The notes beneath the pieces are model-generated. The model saw only the letters and a list, made by a program, of their open reading frames with translations, did not search any database and was not told the origin of the DNA. Of a stretch of 64,000 nt of DNA, positions 1 to 7,651 are shown piece by piece. The translations under genes were made by a program, and so were the position numbers. The DNA is from Chloroflexota bacterium (GTDB lineage: Bacteria; Chloroflexota; Anaerolineae; Aggregatilineales; Phototrophicaceae): positions 124,001 to 188,000 of the forward strand of contig JACRPS010000005.1 of the NCBI GenBank assembly GCA_016223085.1, in the 5' to 3' direction. Positions within the stretch are counted from its first letter, which is position 1. The number at the start of each line of letters is the position of its first letter.

Positions 1-1
1 C

Positions 2-619
2 ACGCCGGAAGAAACCACCGGCAAGGTGTACATCCTGCTCGGCATTGACAGCATCTTCTCGCACCGCCGCACCGGCGGCTTCAAGGCCGGGCTGGAAAAG
101 GGCTGCCCGAACGTGGAAGTTGTGGGCGAGCAGACGGCGGAATGGCTGCGGACGAAGGGGCAGGAAGTAGCGGGTATCGCGCTCCAGCAGACGCCGGACA
201 TTGACGTGTTCTACGGCAACAGCGACGAGATGGCGATTGGCGCCGCGCTGGCCGCCGAAGGGCTGGGACTGACCATCAACGAAGACTTCTTCGCGGTTGG
301 GATTGACGGCAACCCGCCGACGCTTGACCTGCTGGGCGAGGGCAAGTTTAGCGCCACGCTGGGCGTGGACCCGTACCGCATGGGTGTGACCGTGATTGAC
401 CAGATGGCGAAGATTCTGGCGGGCGAAGAAGTGCCGCTCATCACCCTCACCCCGTCGGTGGTGGTGACGCCGGAAAACCTCGAAGCGTACCTGGCGGGCG
501 AATTGTGGACGGAGCCGGTGGCGGGCTTCCCCGAAGTGGACAATGACCTGCCAACCGTCCCCGAAGAGGGTATGGAAGCAACTCCCGAAGTCACGCCGGA
601 AATGACGCCGGGCAGCTAG
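2..619 (+). CDS. Sugar ABC transporter substrate-binding protein, C-terminal part
   Basis: The gene enters from the left edge, so its start, signal peptide and N-terminal lobe are not visible. The 205 visible residues match the second half of a type 1 periplasmic binding protein (RbsB/Peripl_BP_4 type): an [15 protein letters not shown] stretch, then a VGIDGNPP segment that normally contacts the sugar. The C-terminus ends in an acidic Thr/Pro/Glu tail ([14 protein letters not shown]), a style seen in other secreted proteins of this window. The expected role is capture of a sugar outside the membrane for an ABC importer. Its transporter partners must lie to the left. It is not the binding protein of the importer at 12.5-16.2 kb, which has its own. 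Substrate unknown. Confidence 0.85.
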   Translation, partial: TPEETTGKVYILLGIDSIFSHRRTGGFKAGLEKGCPNVEVVGEQTAEWLRTKGQEVAGIALQQTPDIDVFYGNSDEMAIGAALAAEGLGLTINEDFFAVGIDGNPPTLDLLGEGKFSATLGVDPYRMGVTVIDQMAKILAGEEVPLITLTPSVVVTPENLEAYLAGELWTEPVAGFPEVDNDLPTVPEEGMEATPEVTPEMTPGS

Positions 620-635
620 AATTATGTTGTTTCCT

Positions 636-664
636 GTAGGGACATGGCGGCGCCATGTCCCTAC
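636..664. repeat. GTAGGG palindromic repeat
   Basis: Two perfect 13-base arms (GTAGGGACATGGC and its complement) enclose GGC. It lies 16 bases after the binding-protein stop codon and can form a hairpin in RNA from either strand. Member of the dispersed family described in the findings. Confidence 0.9.
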
Positions 665-729
665 CGCTGAACGCCCCTGTTCCCGAAAGAACGGGGCGTT
701 TTGCTGCTATGATAATAATAATCCCTGCT

Positions 730-1322
730 TCATTCCACCCGCGCGGCCACCGGCACGGAATAGTCGCAGCTTCCTTCGGCGGCGAACTGCCGCGCCGCGC
801 GCACCACTTCCCGACCCAGTTGTTTGATCTGCTTGCCCAACTGCGGGTCACGCGGGTGGCCGGTGTCGTCAAACGCCTGCCATGCTTTTGAGATCGGCAT
901 GACCAGCGGCACGGCCCAGCCGCGCAGGGCGCGCACAACAAACTCCATCGAATTAATTGCCTGCAAGCCCTGCACGCCGCCCGCCGTGCTGATGAGGCCG
1001 ATAATCTTGTCGGTCAGATAGGGGGCAGATGCAGCCGGGCCAGCGTGTTGTTGAACGCGCCGCTGATGCCGCCGTGATACATGGGGCTGCTCCAGATCAG
1101 GCCATCCGCCGCGTAGACGGTTTCACAAAACTGCCGCGCGGCCTCCGGCACGTGGCGCAGTTCCGGGTCGTAAATTGGCAGGTTCAGCCGGCGGATGTCC
1201 AGCAGGCGGGTGTCGGCGCCGGCCTCCGCCGCGCCTTCCAGCGCAATCGTGAGCGCCGCCAGGCTGCTGGACGTGCTCGCCATCGAGCCGCCGACGCCGA
1301 CAATGGTTAGCGGTTGTATCAT
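730..1322 (-). pseudogene. NAD(P)H-dependent FMN reductase, frameshifted
   Basis: The first frame (1322 down to 1014) encodes a flavodoxin-like start (VGVGGSM), then the family motif WSSPMYHGGISGAFNN, and stops just after LARLHLPP. The rest of the protein (YLTDKIIGLISTAGGVQGL, then an NSMEFVVRALRGWAVP segment) continues in another frame to 730. The break lies at a run of five G at 1021-1025; one extra base there would restore a single frame of about 197 codons, the normal length for NADPH-dependent FMN reductases. These enzymes pass hydride from NAD(P)H to FMN or to small oxidised substrates in the cytoplasm. The two parts are otherwise intact, so this is either a recent mutation or a homopolymer sequencing error. 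The start at 1322 fits an upstream GAGG. Confidence 0.8.
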
Positions 1323-1403
1323 CGGTTCACCTCGTTTCCTCCCGCGTTAGGTTCAGCATAACAACCTTGTGCGGGAAAAACATTGGAAACGGTGATCACG
1401 CGC

Positions 1404-1814
1404 CTAACCCAACAGCGCCGTCAGACCAACGTGCGCCAGCGCCACGTCTTCGTCTTCCGACAGGCCGCTGACCCCCACACCGCCGATCACCTGCCCCTCG
1501 TAGACGACCGGCACGCCGCCGCCCCACGTTACGTAGCGCAGTTCGCCGAAGTTGGTCATGGGGAAGCCTTCTTCGCGCGCTTTGCGCCCGACTGCCGCCG
1601 ACTCTTTCCGTTCCCGGCTGGCGGTGTACGCCTTGTTGATGGCGATGGTGATGGACGCCAGCGGGCAGCCATCGGTGCGCAGGAAGGCCAGCAGTTCGCC
1701 GTGTTCGTCCACGACGGCAATCGCGCCGCCCCGCTGCTGCTGTTCCAGCGCAGCACGGATGGCGTCCACGATGATGGCGGCGTCACGGTGCGACAGGTGG
1801 GTTGCCTGATACAT
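1404..1814 (-). CDS. GlcG/HbpS family (DUF336) protein
   Basis: A 136-residue protein with the whole GlcG/HbpS fold: an N-terminal helix, a central strand IAVVDEHGELLAFLRTDG, the family segment ITIAINKAYTAS, and a glycine-rich C-terminal stretch that includes GGVPVVYEGQVIGGVGVSG. Family members bind haem or small ligands, or are encoded near glycolate and other oxidative enzymes; the exact reaction is usually unknown. No signal peptide is visible, so a cytoplasmic location is likely. It is read in the same direction as the FMN reductase, 80 bases upstream of it, and the two may share a transcript. The N-terminal Met at 1814 is the first in frame. Confidence 0.85.
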   Translation of the reverse strand: MYQATHLSHRDAAIIVDAIRAALEQQQRGGAIAVVDEHGELLAFLRTDGCPLASITIAINKAYTASRERKESAAVGRKAREEGFPMTNFGELRYVTWGGGVPVVYEGQVIGGVGVSGLSEDEDVALAHVGLTALLG

Positions 1815-1835
1815 GCTGCTTCTCCAGTGGTATCG

Positions 1836-3056
1836 TCAGCGCACGGTAAAGGTGCAGGTGCCGCTTTCGCTTGGCGTGTTGGTGCCCGGCCCAAACACAT
1901 CGTAGCCGTCGGTGATCTGGTTGCGCCACGTCAGGCTGTAGGTGATGGTGTACTGCCCGGCGGGCAGCGGGCCGTAGGGCACAAACCAGTAAATCCAGTA
2001 GTTGCCGTCCGACTGCTGGCGCACGCGCGTGGCGTACTGCCGCCAGTTTTGCAGCGGTGTGCCGTTAATGCGCACGTCGTAGATAGCGTTCTCCACGTGC
2101 TGCTGGATGTACTCGCGGTCGCTGGCGAACCAGCTCCAGAAGATGTCAATCGTCGCGCCCGCCTGCAGGCCGGTGGGCGCGGGGTTGCCAAACACCGGGT
2201 TATCGCAGTAGGCCAGCACGTCAACGCCCTGCTGCGAACTGCTGCTGCCCTCGCCACCGACGCCGGAACCGCCGACGGCCACCGGCGTAAACGTCGGCGT
2301 GCCGCTGCCCGGTGTTTGGGCGGGTGTGGTCGCGCCGGATTGGGGCGGCGGGGGCAGCGTGCCCCCGGACAGCGCGACGGCGGTCTGCCGGACGGCGGTC
2401 AGGTCAATCACGGGCAGCGCCAGCAGCGTGCCGGTGGTTTCCGGCGCTTCCGGCGCGGCGGTTTCCGAATCGACCGGCGTGGGCGACACCACCGAACGCG
2501 GCGGCGTGGGCGTGATCGTGCCGCCGCCCAGCACTGCCGTTGGCAGCGGCGTGCCCAGCGCCAGCGCGGTTAAATCGGGCGAAGGGGTGGACGTGGGGAA
2601 CGGCGTCGGCGTGGGGTTCACCCGCACCAGGCTGGTCGCAATCCAGCCCTCGGTGCCATCCTCCATTCTGATGTTGAGCCAGTTGCCATCTTCGTTCTGA
2701 CCCAGGATTTCCACGCCGGTGCCCGGCACCAGCGCCCGTATCTGGCTGAAGTTCACGCCCGGCCCCTGGCGCACGTTCACCGTTTGCAGCGAGGCGACGA
2801 TGCCGGTGATCGGCGGCGTCGGTGACGGCGTGAAGGTGTCGGAGGGCGTCGGCGTGATCGGCGTCGGTGACGGTGTATAGGTATCGGTCGGCAGCGGCGT
2901 CCGCGATGGGACGGGCGTGGCGGTGAAACGTGGCGTCATGCTGACCAGCGGCGCCAGCGTGGCCGTCGGCAGGCTGGAGACGGTGTCGCCACCACCGCCG
3001 CCGCAGGCCGCCAGAGCCAGGGCGAAGGCCGGTAATAAACAACGTCGAATGTTCAC
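1836..3056 (-). CDS. SH3b-domain lipoprotein
   Basis: A GTG start at 3056, behind a GAGAGAA ribosome site, gives 406 residues. The N-terminus is a lipoprotein signal (FALALAAC followed by glycines), so the protein should be anchored outside the membrane. A Thr/Pro-rich linker follows, then one bacterial SH3 domain (about residues 95-160; VNVRQGPG, GWIATSLV), a second long low-complexity linker rich in Thr, Pro and Gly, and a C-terminal beta-rich domain with many aromatics (YWIYWFVPYGPLPAGQY). Bacterial SH3 domains usually bind cell-wall material. The C-terminal domain is not one I recognise. The frame stays open upstream of the GTG, but that part has no signal peptide and overlaps repeat DNA, so it was not taken. 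Confidence 0.8.
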   Translation of the reverse strand: MNIRRCLLPAFALALAACGGGGGDTVSSLPTATLAPLVSMTPRFTATPVPSRTPLPTDTYTPSPTPITPTPSDTFTPSPTPPITGIVASLQTVNVRQGPGVNFSQIRALVPGTGVEILGQNEDGNWLNIRMEDGTEGWIATSLVRVNPTPTPFPTSTPSPDLTALALGTPLPTAVLGGGTITPTPPRSVVSPTPVDSETAAPEAPETTGTLLALPVIDLTAVRQTAVALSGGTLPPPPQSGATTPAQTPGSGTPTFTPVAVGGSGVGGEGSSSSQQGVDVLAYCDNPVFGNPAPTGLQAGATIDIFWSWFASDREYIQQHVENAIYDVRINGTPLQNWRQYATRVRQQSDGNYWIYWFVPYGPLPAGQYTITYSLTWRNQITDGYDVFGPGTNTPSESGTCTFTVR

Positions 3057-3088
3057 GGCAGTTCTCTCAATGTCAAAAATGTTTTGGT

Positions 3089-3116
3089 GTACGGACACGC
3101 AATTGTGTGTCCGTAC
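3089..3116. repeat. GTAC-type variant of the palindromic repeat
   Basis: Arms GTACGGACAC and GTGTCCGTAC pair perfectly at the ends, with one mismatch near the centre. GTAGGG and CCCTAC of the main family are replaced by the matched pair GTACGG and CCGTAC, so both arms changed together. Confidence 0.8.
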
Positions 3117-3245
3117 CACACAGACCAGATTAGCAACGAATCGCCCGCCGCGCAAAAACCGTGCGGCAATCGTCGGGTTGCCGTACCGGGCGAAACGGGT
3201 TAAGAATGTGCTACCGACCGCCGTTTCTGGAAATTCGACCCAACC

Positions 3246-4904
3246 ATGAAAGCCCGCAACCGCCGTCTGCCTTCCCCGCCGCGCCCACGTGTGCCGCTGG
3301 ACATCCCGCCCATCAGCCTCATGTCTCCGACCGGACCTCCGGTTACCCCGGCGGCTGTCCCATCCAACTGGCCGGACGACCTGGGGTTGAACGAACTGGC
3401 GAACGCGCTGGCGCTGCACCGGCGTTACCTGCCGTTTGTGCGGCAAACGCTGTCCGCGCTGACGACGGACGCGGCGGTAATCGCCTGGCGGCAGGCGGTG
3501 CTGGCGGACTTCCGCCGCAGTCCGGCGCTGGTCGAACGGGTGGAAGCGCTGCTGCCGCGTCTGGCGGAACTGCGCGAAGGCCGCGCGCTGCTTGGTGGCC
3601 GCCAGCGCCACGTGCTGCTGCAAACCGCCGACCGGCTGGCCGAACTCGATTTATACACCGGCGTGGTGCAGGAACTGCACGATGCCTTGCAGGTGGCGCC
3701 GCTGGAATCCCCGGCGCTGGTGGCCCTGCGCGCCGGCGTTGCCACGCTGCTGGAGGACGCGGCGTTTCAGGAACTGCGGCGCGATCTGCCGCAACTGCGC
3801 GCCCCGCTGGAAAACATTCGCAGCATCACGGTGGGCATCAACCTCGACACACAGCTTTTACCGGCCTCGGCGGTGCTGCTGGCGGTGAACGACGTGAAAC
3901 TGGGCGAAGCGGCGTCGCTGTTCAACCGTCTGATCGGCGCGCGGGACGGTGACGAGGACAGCGGCATCGCGCCGCTGCACACCGTGCCCGCTAACCCTGA
4001 CGAGCGCCCGCTGTCGCCGCTGTTCCAAGATTTGGACCGGATTCTGGCACAGGTGGCACAGCCGGTCGCCCGCGCCCTGACGCGCTACGTCAAAACCGGC
4101 AGTAGCTGGCTGGCGAATCTGGAATACGAATGTGCCTTTTTTATCGGCGCGACGCGGCTGATGGAACGGCTGGCGGCGCAGGGGGTGCCGCTGTGCCAGC
4201 CGGACAGCGCGCCGGTTGAGGAACGAAACACGACGCTGGATGGACTGGTCAACGTGGCGCTGGCGCTGCGCGGCGGCCCGCCGCCGGTGCCAAGCGACGC
4301 GCGTCTGGATGCGGATGGACGGATCGCCATCCTGACCGGCCCCAACAGCGGCGGCAAAACCACCTATCTGCGCGGCGTGGGGCTGGCGCAGGTGCTGTTC
4401 CAGGCCGGGTTATGGGTGACGGCGCGAGCAGCGCGGTTAAGCCCGGCAGACTACATCCTGACCCATTTCCCCGCGCTGGAAACGCGCCAGCAGGGACGGC
4501 TGGCCGAGGAAGCGGGACGGCTGCGCCAGCTTTTCCAGCAGGCAACGGCGCACAGTCTGGTGCTGCTGAACGAAACGTTCTCCAGCACCGCGTCCGGCGA
4601 GGCGCTGTACCTGGCGCAGGATGTATTGGCGGCACTGCGAGTCATTGGCGCGCGGGCGGTGTTTGCCACACACCTGTCCGAACTGGCGGCGCGTATCCCG
4701 GACATCGAAGCCGCCGTCACCGGCGACAGCCGGCTGGTCAGCCTGGTAGCCGGCGTGCGGCTGGCCGATGACGGGCAGGCCGTGCCAACATTTGTGATTG
4801 CGCCGGGGATACCGCTGGGGCGAAGTTACGCCCAGGAGATCGCGCGGCGGCACGGCATCAGCCTGGAGCAAATTCTGGCGGCGCGCCGGGATAATGGCGA
4901 CTGA
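3246..4904 (+). CDS. MutS-related ATPase (domain III and V only)
   Basis: 552 residues. The N-terminal two thirds is helical, like the MutS lever and clamp. The C-terminal third is the MutS ATPase: Walker A GPNSGGKTT at residues 365-373, then a Walker B-like VLLNETFSST, and an ATHLSELA segment corresponding to the switch histidine. The mismatch-recognition domains of MutS1 are absent, so it is not classical mismatch repair MutS. MutS-like proteins of this layout act on branched or recombining DNA or have unknown roles. The Walker B Asp is Asn here (LLNE), as I recall also from other short MutS-like families. It starts at an ATG just behind the divergently read lipoprotein gene and is probably transcribed alone. 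Confidence 0.85.
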   Translation: MKARNRRLPSPPRPRVPLDIPPISLMSPTGPPVTPAAVPSNWPDDLGLNELANALALHRRYLPFVRQTLSALTTDAAVIAWRQAVLADFRRSPALVERVEALLPRLAELREGRALLGGRQRHVLLQTADRLAELDLYTGVVQELHDALQVAPLESPALVALRAGVATLLEDAAFQELRRDLPQLRAPLENIRSITVGINLDTQLLPASAVLLAVNDVKLGEAASLFNRLIGARDGDEDSGIAPLHTVPANPDERPLSPLFQDLDRILAQVAQPVARALTRYVKTGSSWLANLEYECAFFIGATRLMERLAAQGVPLCQPDSAPVEERNTTLDGLVNVALALRGGPPPVPSDARLDADGRIAILTGPNSGGKTTYLRGVGLAQVLFQAGLWVTARAARLSPADYILTHFPALETRQQGRLAEEAGRLRQLFQQATAHSLVLLNETFSSTASGEALYLAQDVLAALRVIGARAVFATHLSELAARIPDIEAAVTGDSRLVSLVAGVRLADDGQAVPTFVIAPGIPLGRSYAQEIARRHGISLEQILAARRDNGD

Positions 4905-4936
4905 AAGGGTTTCCCACTCCCGGCCAATTTCCCTGG

Positions 4937-4965
4937 TTGTGTAAATTCTTTAAATTGTGCATAAT
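4937..4965 (+). promoter_or_regulatory. Sigma-70-type promoter
   Basis: TTGTGT at 4937-4942 and CATAAT at 4960-4965 are separated by exactly 17 bases. There is no reading frame until recX at 5299, so the start point near 4972 would begin an RNA of about 315 bases or a very long leader. Confidence 0.55.
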
Positions 4966-4971
4966 AGGAAG

Positions 4972-5286
4972 CAGTGGTGTTTGGTGCAAGTGACCAAACC
5001 ACGGTTGAGCCTTGTAGAACGAGTGCTTGAGTTGTAGACCGTCCTGGGAAGGGCGGATAGAAACCGGTGCCGAACCTGAAACGTGGGTGGCGAGCGATCC
5101 GCTTTATTGACGTTATCCGCTCCTGCCCCGGTGTTCATCCAACGATGTGTTCGTCTGGATGGTTGAGCGATGTAGTACCTGTCCACCTGGACGCCCACAG
5201 CGTGCGGCGCAACTGCATACCCGTTCTCAACTGAGCAGGCAGGCCCAGCCGTGGTTGCATTGATCGAATCACGGCTGTTGCTATTT
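4972..5286 (+). ncRNA. Candidate structured RNA between mutS-like gene and recX
   Basis: About 315 bases with no reading frame, behind a good promoter and ending in a hairpin. Stems visible: 4977-5002 (TTTGGT/ACCAAA with outer GTG/CAC), 5039-5056 (CCGTCCT/AGGGCGG closing a GGGA tetraloop of the GNRA type), 5136-5161 (CATCCA-ACGA paired with TCGT-C-TGGATG), and a terminal stem CAGCCGTG/CACGGCTG at 5246-5277 followed by TTGCTATTT. The base composition is more mixed than in the neighbouring genes. I looked for hallmarks of 4.5S RNA, RNase P RNA, tmRNA and cobalamin riboswitches and saw none. It could be 6S RNA, a family of its own, or a structured recX leader. Confidence 0.5.
5246..5286 (+). terminator. 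Probable intrinsic terminator
   Basis: Perfect 8-base stem CAGCCGTG (5246-5253) and CACGGCTG (5270-5277), loop of 16, then the T-rich tail TTGCTATTT. It ends 12 bases before the recX start and would close the candidate RNA. Confidence 0.5.
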
Positions 5287-5298
5287 CGGTTAAAGCGC

Positions 5299-5964
5299 AT
5301 GGGTATCGTAACCGCTATCGAAGTGCAAAAGCGCAACAAAGCGCGCGTCAACGTTTACATAGACGGTGAATATACCTTCAGCCTGAGCCTGATTGAAGCG
5401 GCGCGGCTGCATAAAGGCCAACAGCTTTCGGAAGCGGAAATCGCCGCCCTGCGTGACGAAGACGCTGTTCAGAAAGCGGTGGACAGCGCCGCCCGGTTTT
5501 TGGGTTACAGGCCGCGCAGTCTGGCCGAGGTTCGGCGGAATCTGGCGGAGAAAGAGATGCCGCCGGCGGTCATCGAGGCCGCGCTGAACCGGCTGACGGC
5601 AATGGGCTACCTGGATGATGAAGCCTTTGCCCGCTACTGGGTGCAGAGCCGGGGCGAATTTAAACCCCTCAGCCCGCGTGCCCTGCGCGTGGAGTTAAAG
5701 CAAAAAGGTGTCCCTGACGCCATCATCAGCGCCGTGCTGGATGAACTGGATGCCGATAGCCTGGCGTACCGCGCCGGGTTGGCCCAGGCGCGCAAACTGC
5801 GCCAGCCGACGCGACCGGAATTCCGCCGCAAAATCGGTGATCTGCTCCGACGCCGTGGTTTTAGCTACAGCACCATTCACGATGTGGTCGAACGTTTGCT
5901 GGACGAACTCGAAACGTCCGACCCGGACTACTTTAATCAGACTACGGAGTCGAATGAGGAATGA
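5299..5964 (+). CDS. recX: Regulatory protein RecX
   Basis: RecX binds RecA filaments and restrains RecA activity in the cytoplasm. The protein begins MGIVTAIEVQ, followed by a small beta domain with YIDGEYTFSLSL, then three-helix RecX repeats: LGYRPRSLAEVRRNLAEK, GYLDDEAFARYWV, LRVELKQKGVP and LLRRRGFSYSTI. At 221 residues it is of normal length. The frame is open further upstream, but the ATG at 5299 is the family start and keeps the upstream hairpin outside the gene. recA is not nearby. rny follows after 6 bases, so the two are probably co-transcribed. Confidence 0.9.
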   Translation: MGIVTAIEVQKRNKARVNVYIDGEYTFSLSLIEAARLHKGQQLSEAEIAALRDEDAVQKAVDSAARFLGYRPRSLAEVRRNLAEKEMPPAVIEAALNRLTAMGYLDDEAFARYWVQSRGEFKPLSPRALRVELKQKGVPDAIISAVLDELDADSLAYRAGLAQARKLRQPTRPEFRRKIGDLLRRRGFSYSTIHDVVERLLDELETSDPDYFNQTTESNEE

Positions 5965-5970
5965 AACAAC

Positions 5971-7512
5971 ATGGAAATCGGTGCTGCCCTATTACTGCTG
6001 GTTGTTAGTCTGGTCGTCGGGGTAGCCATTGGGGTTGCCGGGCTGACCTACTACCAGAATTCACGCGGCCAAAACCGCCGGCTGCAGGCCGAAACCGAGG
6101 CCAAAACCCTGGTTGACCGGGCAACCGACCAGGCCCAGGTGGCGCTCAAGGAGGCCGAGGATAAGGTCAAAGCGATTCTGGACGAAGCGGAGCAGAACAC
6201 CATCCGCCGCCGCCGCGAACTGGACAAGGAAGACGAGCGCCTGCAGCGCCGCCGCGAGGAACTCGACAAACGGCTGGAACGGCTGGAACAGCGCGAGCAG
6301 AACCTGAACAAGCGCCAGAGCCGGATGGACAAGCAGCAGAACGACCTGCTTAAACTCGAATCGCAGCGTATGGAAGAACTCCAGCGCATCGCCCAGATGA
6401 CCACTGACGAAGCCAAAGCCGAACTGATGAAGGCGGTCGAAAACGAAGCCCGCGCCGACATGGCGCGTGTCATCCGCCAGGTGGAGGCCGAAGCCCGCGA
6501 GGAGGCTGACAACCGCGCCCGCGATGTGATTTCGCTGGCGGTGCAGCGGCTGGCATCAGAACACGTCAGCGAGATCGCCGTGAGTGTCGTGCCGCTGCCC
6601 AGCGACGAGATGAAAGGCCGCATCATTGGCCGCGCCGGGCGCAATATCCGCGCCTTTGAACTGGCGACCGGCGTGGATGTGGTGGTGGATGATACACCGG
6701 AAGCCGTCACGATCAGCAGCTTCGACCCGGTGCGGCGCGAGGTTGCCAAGCGGGCGCTGGCGAAACTGGTGCTGGATGGCCGGATTCACCCGGCGCGCAT
6801 CGAAAAGCTGGTGTCGGACGCGAAGGCCGAAGTCGAAGCCGCCATCCGCGAGGAAGGCGAGCGCGCCGCTTACGAAACCGGCATCCCCGGCCTGCATCCC
6901 GAAGTGCTGAAGCTGGTGGGGCGGCTGAAGTTCCGCACCAGCTACGGCCAGAACCAGCACGCCCACGCGATTGAAACGGCGCACATCGCCGGCATGATCG
7001 CCGCCGAACTGGGCGCGGACGTGATGACCGCCAAAATGGGCGGCCTGCTGCATGATATCGGCAAGGCGATTGACCACGAGGTTGAAGGCACGCACGCCAT
7101 GATCGGCGCGGACTACGCCAAACGCTACGGCGTTCCGGCCAAAGTGGTGAACTGCATCGCCAGCCACCACCACGAAGTTGAGCAGGAATGTGTCGAAGCC
7201 TATATCGTTGAAGCGGCGGACGCGATCTCCGGCGCGCGTCCCGGCGCGCGGCGTGAAAGCCTGGAAACCTACATCAAGCGGGTGAAGATGCTGGAAGACA
7301 TTGCCAACTCGTTTGATGGCGTGGAGCAGAGCTACGCCCTGCAGGCCGGGCGCGAGGTGCGGATTCTGGTGCGGCCTGAAGTGGTGGACTACCTGTCGTC
7401 GCTGCGGCTGGCGCGGGACATCGCCCGCCAGATCGAGGAGACGATGCAGTATCCCGGCCAGATCAAGGTGCAGGTCATCCGCGAAACCCGCGCCGTGGAT
7501 TACGCGAAGTAA
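5971..7512 (+). CDS. rny: Ribonuclease Y
   Basis: RNase Y is the membrane-anchored endoribonuclease that starts mRNA decay in many bacteria. The 513 residues follow the family order: one N-terminal membrane helix (ALLLLVVSLVVGVAIGVAG), a long Glu/Arg/Lys-rich coiled coil (about residues 30-190), a KH RNA-binding domain (IIGRAGRNIRAFELATGVD), and an HD phosphohydrolase domain with LLHDIGKAIDHE (His about 361, Asp 362) and IASHHHEVE. The C-terminus YPGQIKVQVIRETRAVDYAK is the family ending. A GAGGAATG sequence precedes the ATG. It lies directly behind recX; the hairpin at 7580-7602 may end the message. Confidence 0.97.
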   Translation: MEIGAALLLLVVSLVVGVAIGVAGLTYYQNSRGQNRRLQAETEAKTLVDRATDQAQVALKEAEDKVKAILDEAEQNTIRRRRELDKEDERLQRRREELDKRLERLEQREQNLNKRQSRMDKQQNDLLKLESQRMEELQRIAQMTTDEAKAELMKAVENEARADMARVIRQVEAEAREEADNRARDVISLAVQRLASEHVSEIAVSVVPLPSDEMKGRIIGRAGRNIRAFELATGVDVVVDDTPEAVTISSFDPVRREVAKRALAKLVLDGRIHPARIEKLVSDAKAEVEAAIREEGERAAYETGIPGLHPEVLKLVGRLKFRTSYGQNQHAHAIETAHIAGMIAAELGADVMTAKMGGLLHDIGKAIDHEVEGTHAMIGADYAKRYGVPAKVVNCIASHHHEVEQECVEAYIVEAADAISGARPGARRESLETYIKRVKMLEDIANSFDGVEQSYALQAGREVRILVRPEVVDYLSSLRLARDIARQIEETMQYPGQIKVQVIRETRAVDYAK

Positions 7513-7525
7513 ATGTAGCGAGATC

Positions 7526-7553
7526 GTAGGGACACGATAGATTGTGTCCTGAC
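7526..7553. repeat. Degenerate GTAGGG repeat
   Basis: GTAGGGACACGATA is followed by a decayed right arm (GATTGTGTCCTGAC). It lies 14 bases after the rny stop codon. Confidence 0.6.
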
Positions 7554-7579
7554 CCGTTTACACTTGTTAAACAGGTTCT

Positions 7580-7602
7580 GGGGCGACCAGTTCGGTCGCC
7601 CC
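7580..7602. terminator. GC-rich hairpin between converging genes
   Basis: Perfect 9-base arms GGGGCGACC and GGTCGCCCC around AGTTC, between rny (right-reading) and the polymerase gene (left-reading). There is no T-run. It could act as a two-way stop or RNA end, and it also resembles the GGGGCGA members of the palindrome family. Confidence 0.5.
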
Positions 7603-7651
7603 GACGATTCAGGACAGCGAACCAGCGTCAGCATTTGGGGTTACAACCTGG

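Noticed and set aside
1383-2573. Long open frame on the + strand opposite the GlcG-like and lipoprotein genes
   Set aside because: It is antisense to two genes with clear families, and its product is Arg/Gly/Val-rich without motifs, as expected from GC-rich antisense DNA.
4972-5286. Assigning the candidate RNA to 4.5S RNA, RNase P RNA, tmRNA or a cobalamin riboswitch
   Set aside because: None of the conserved core sequences of these families could be found by eye, so no name was given.
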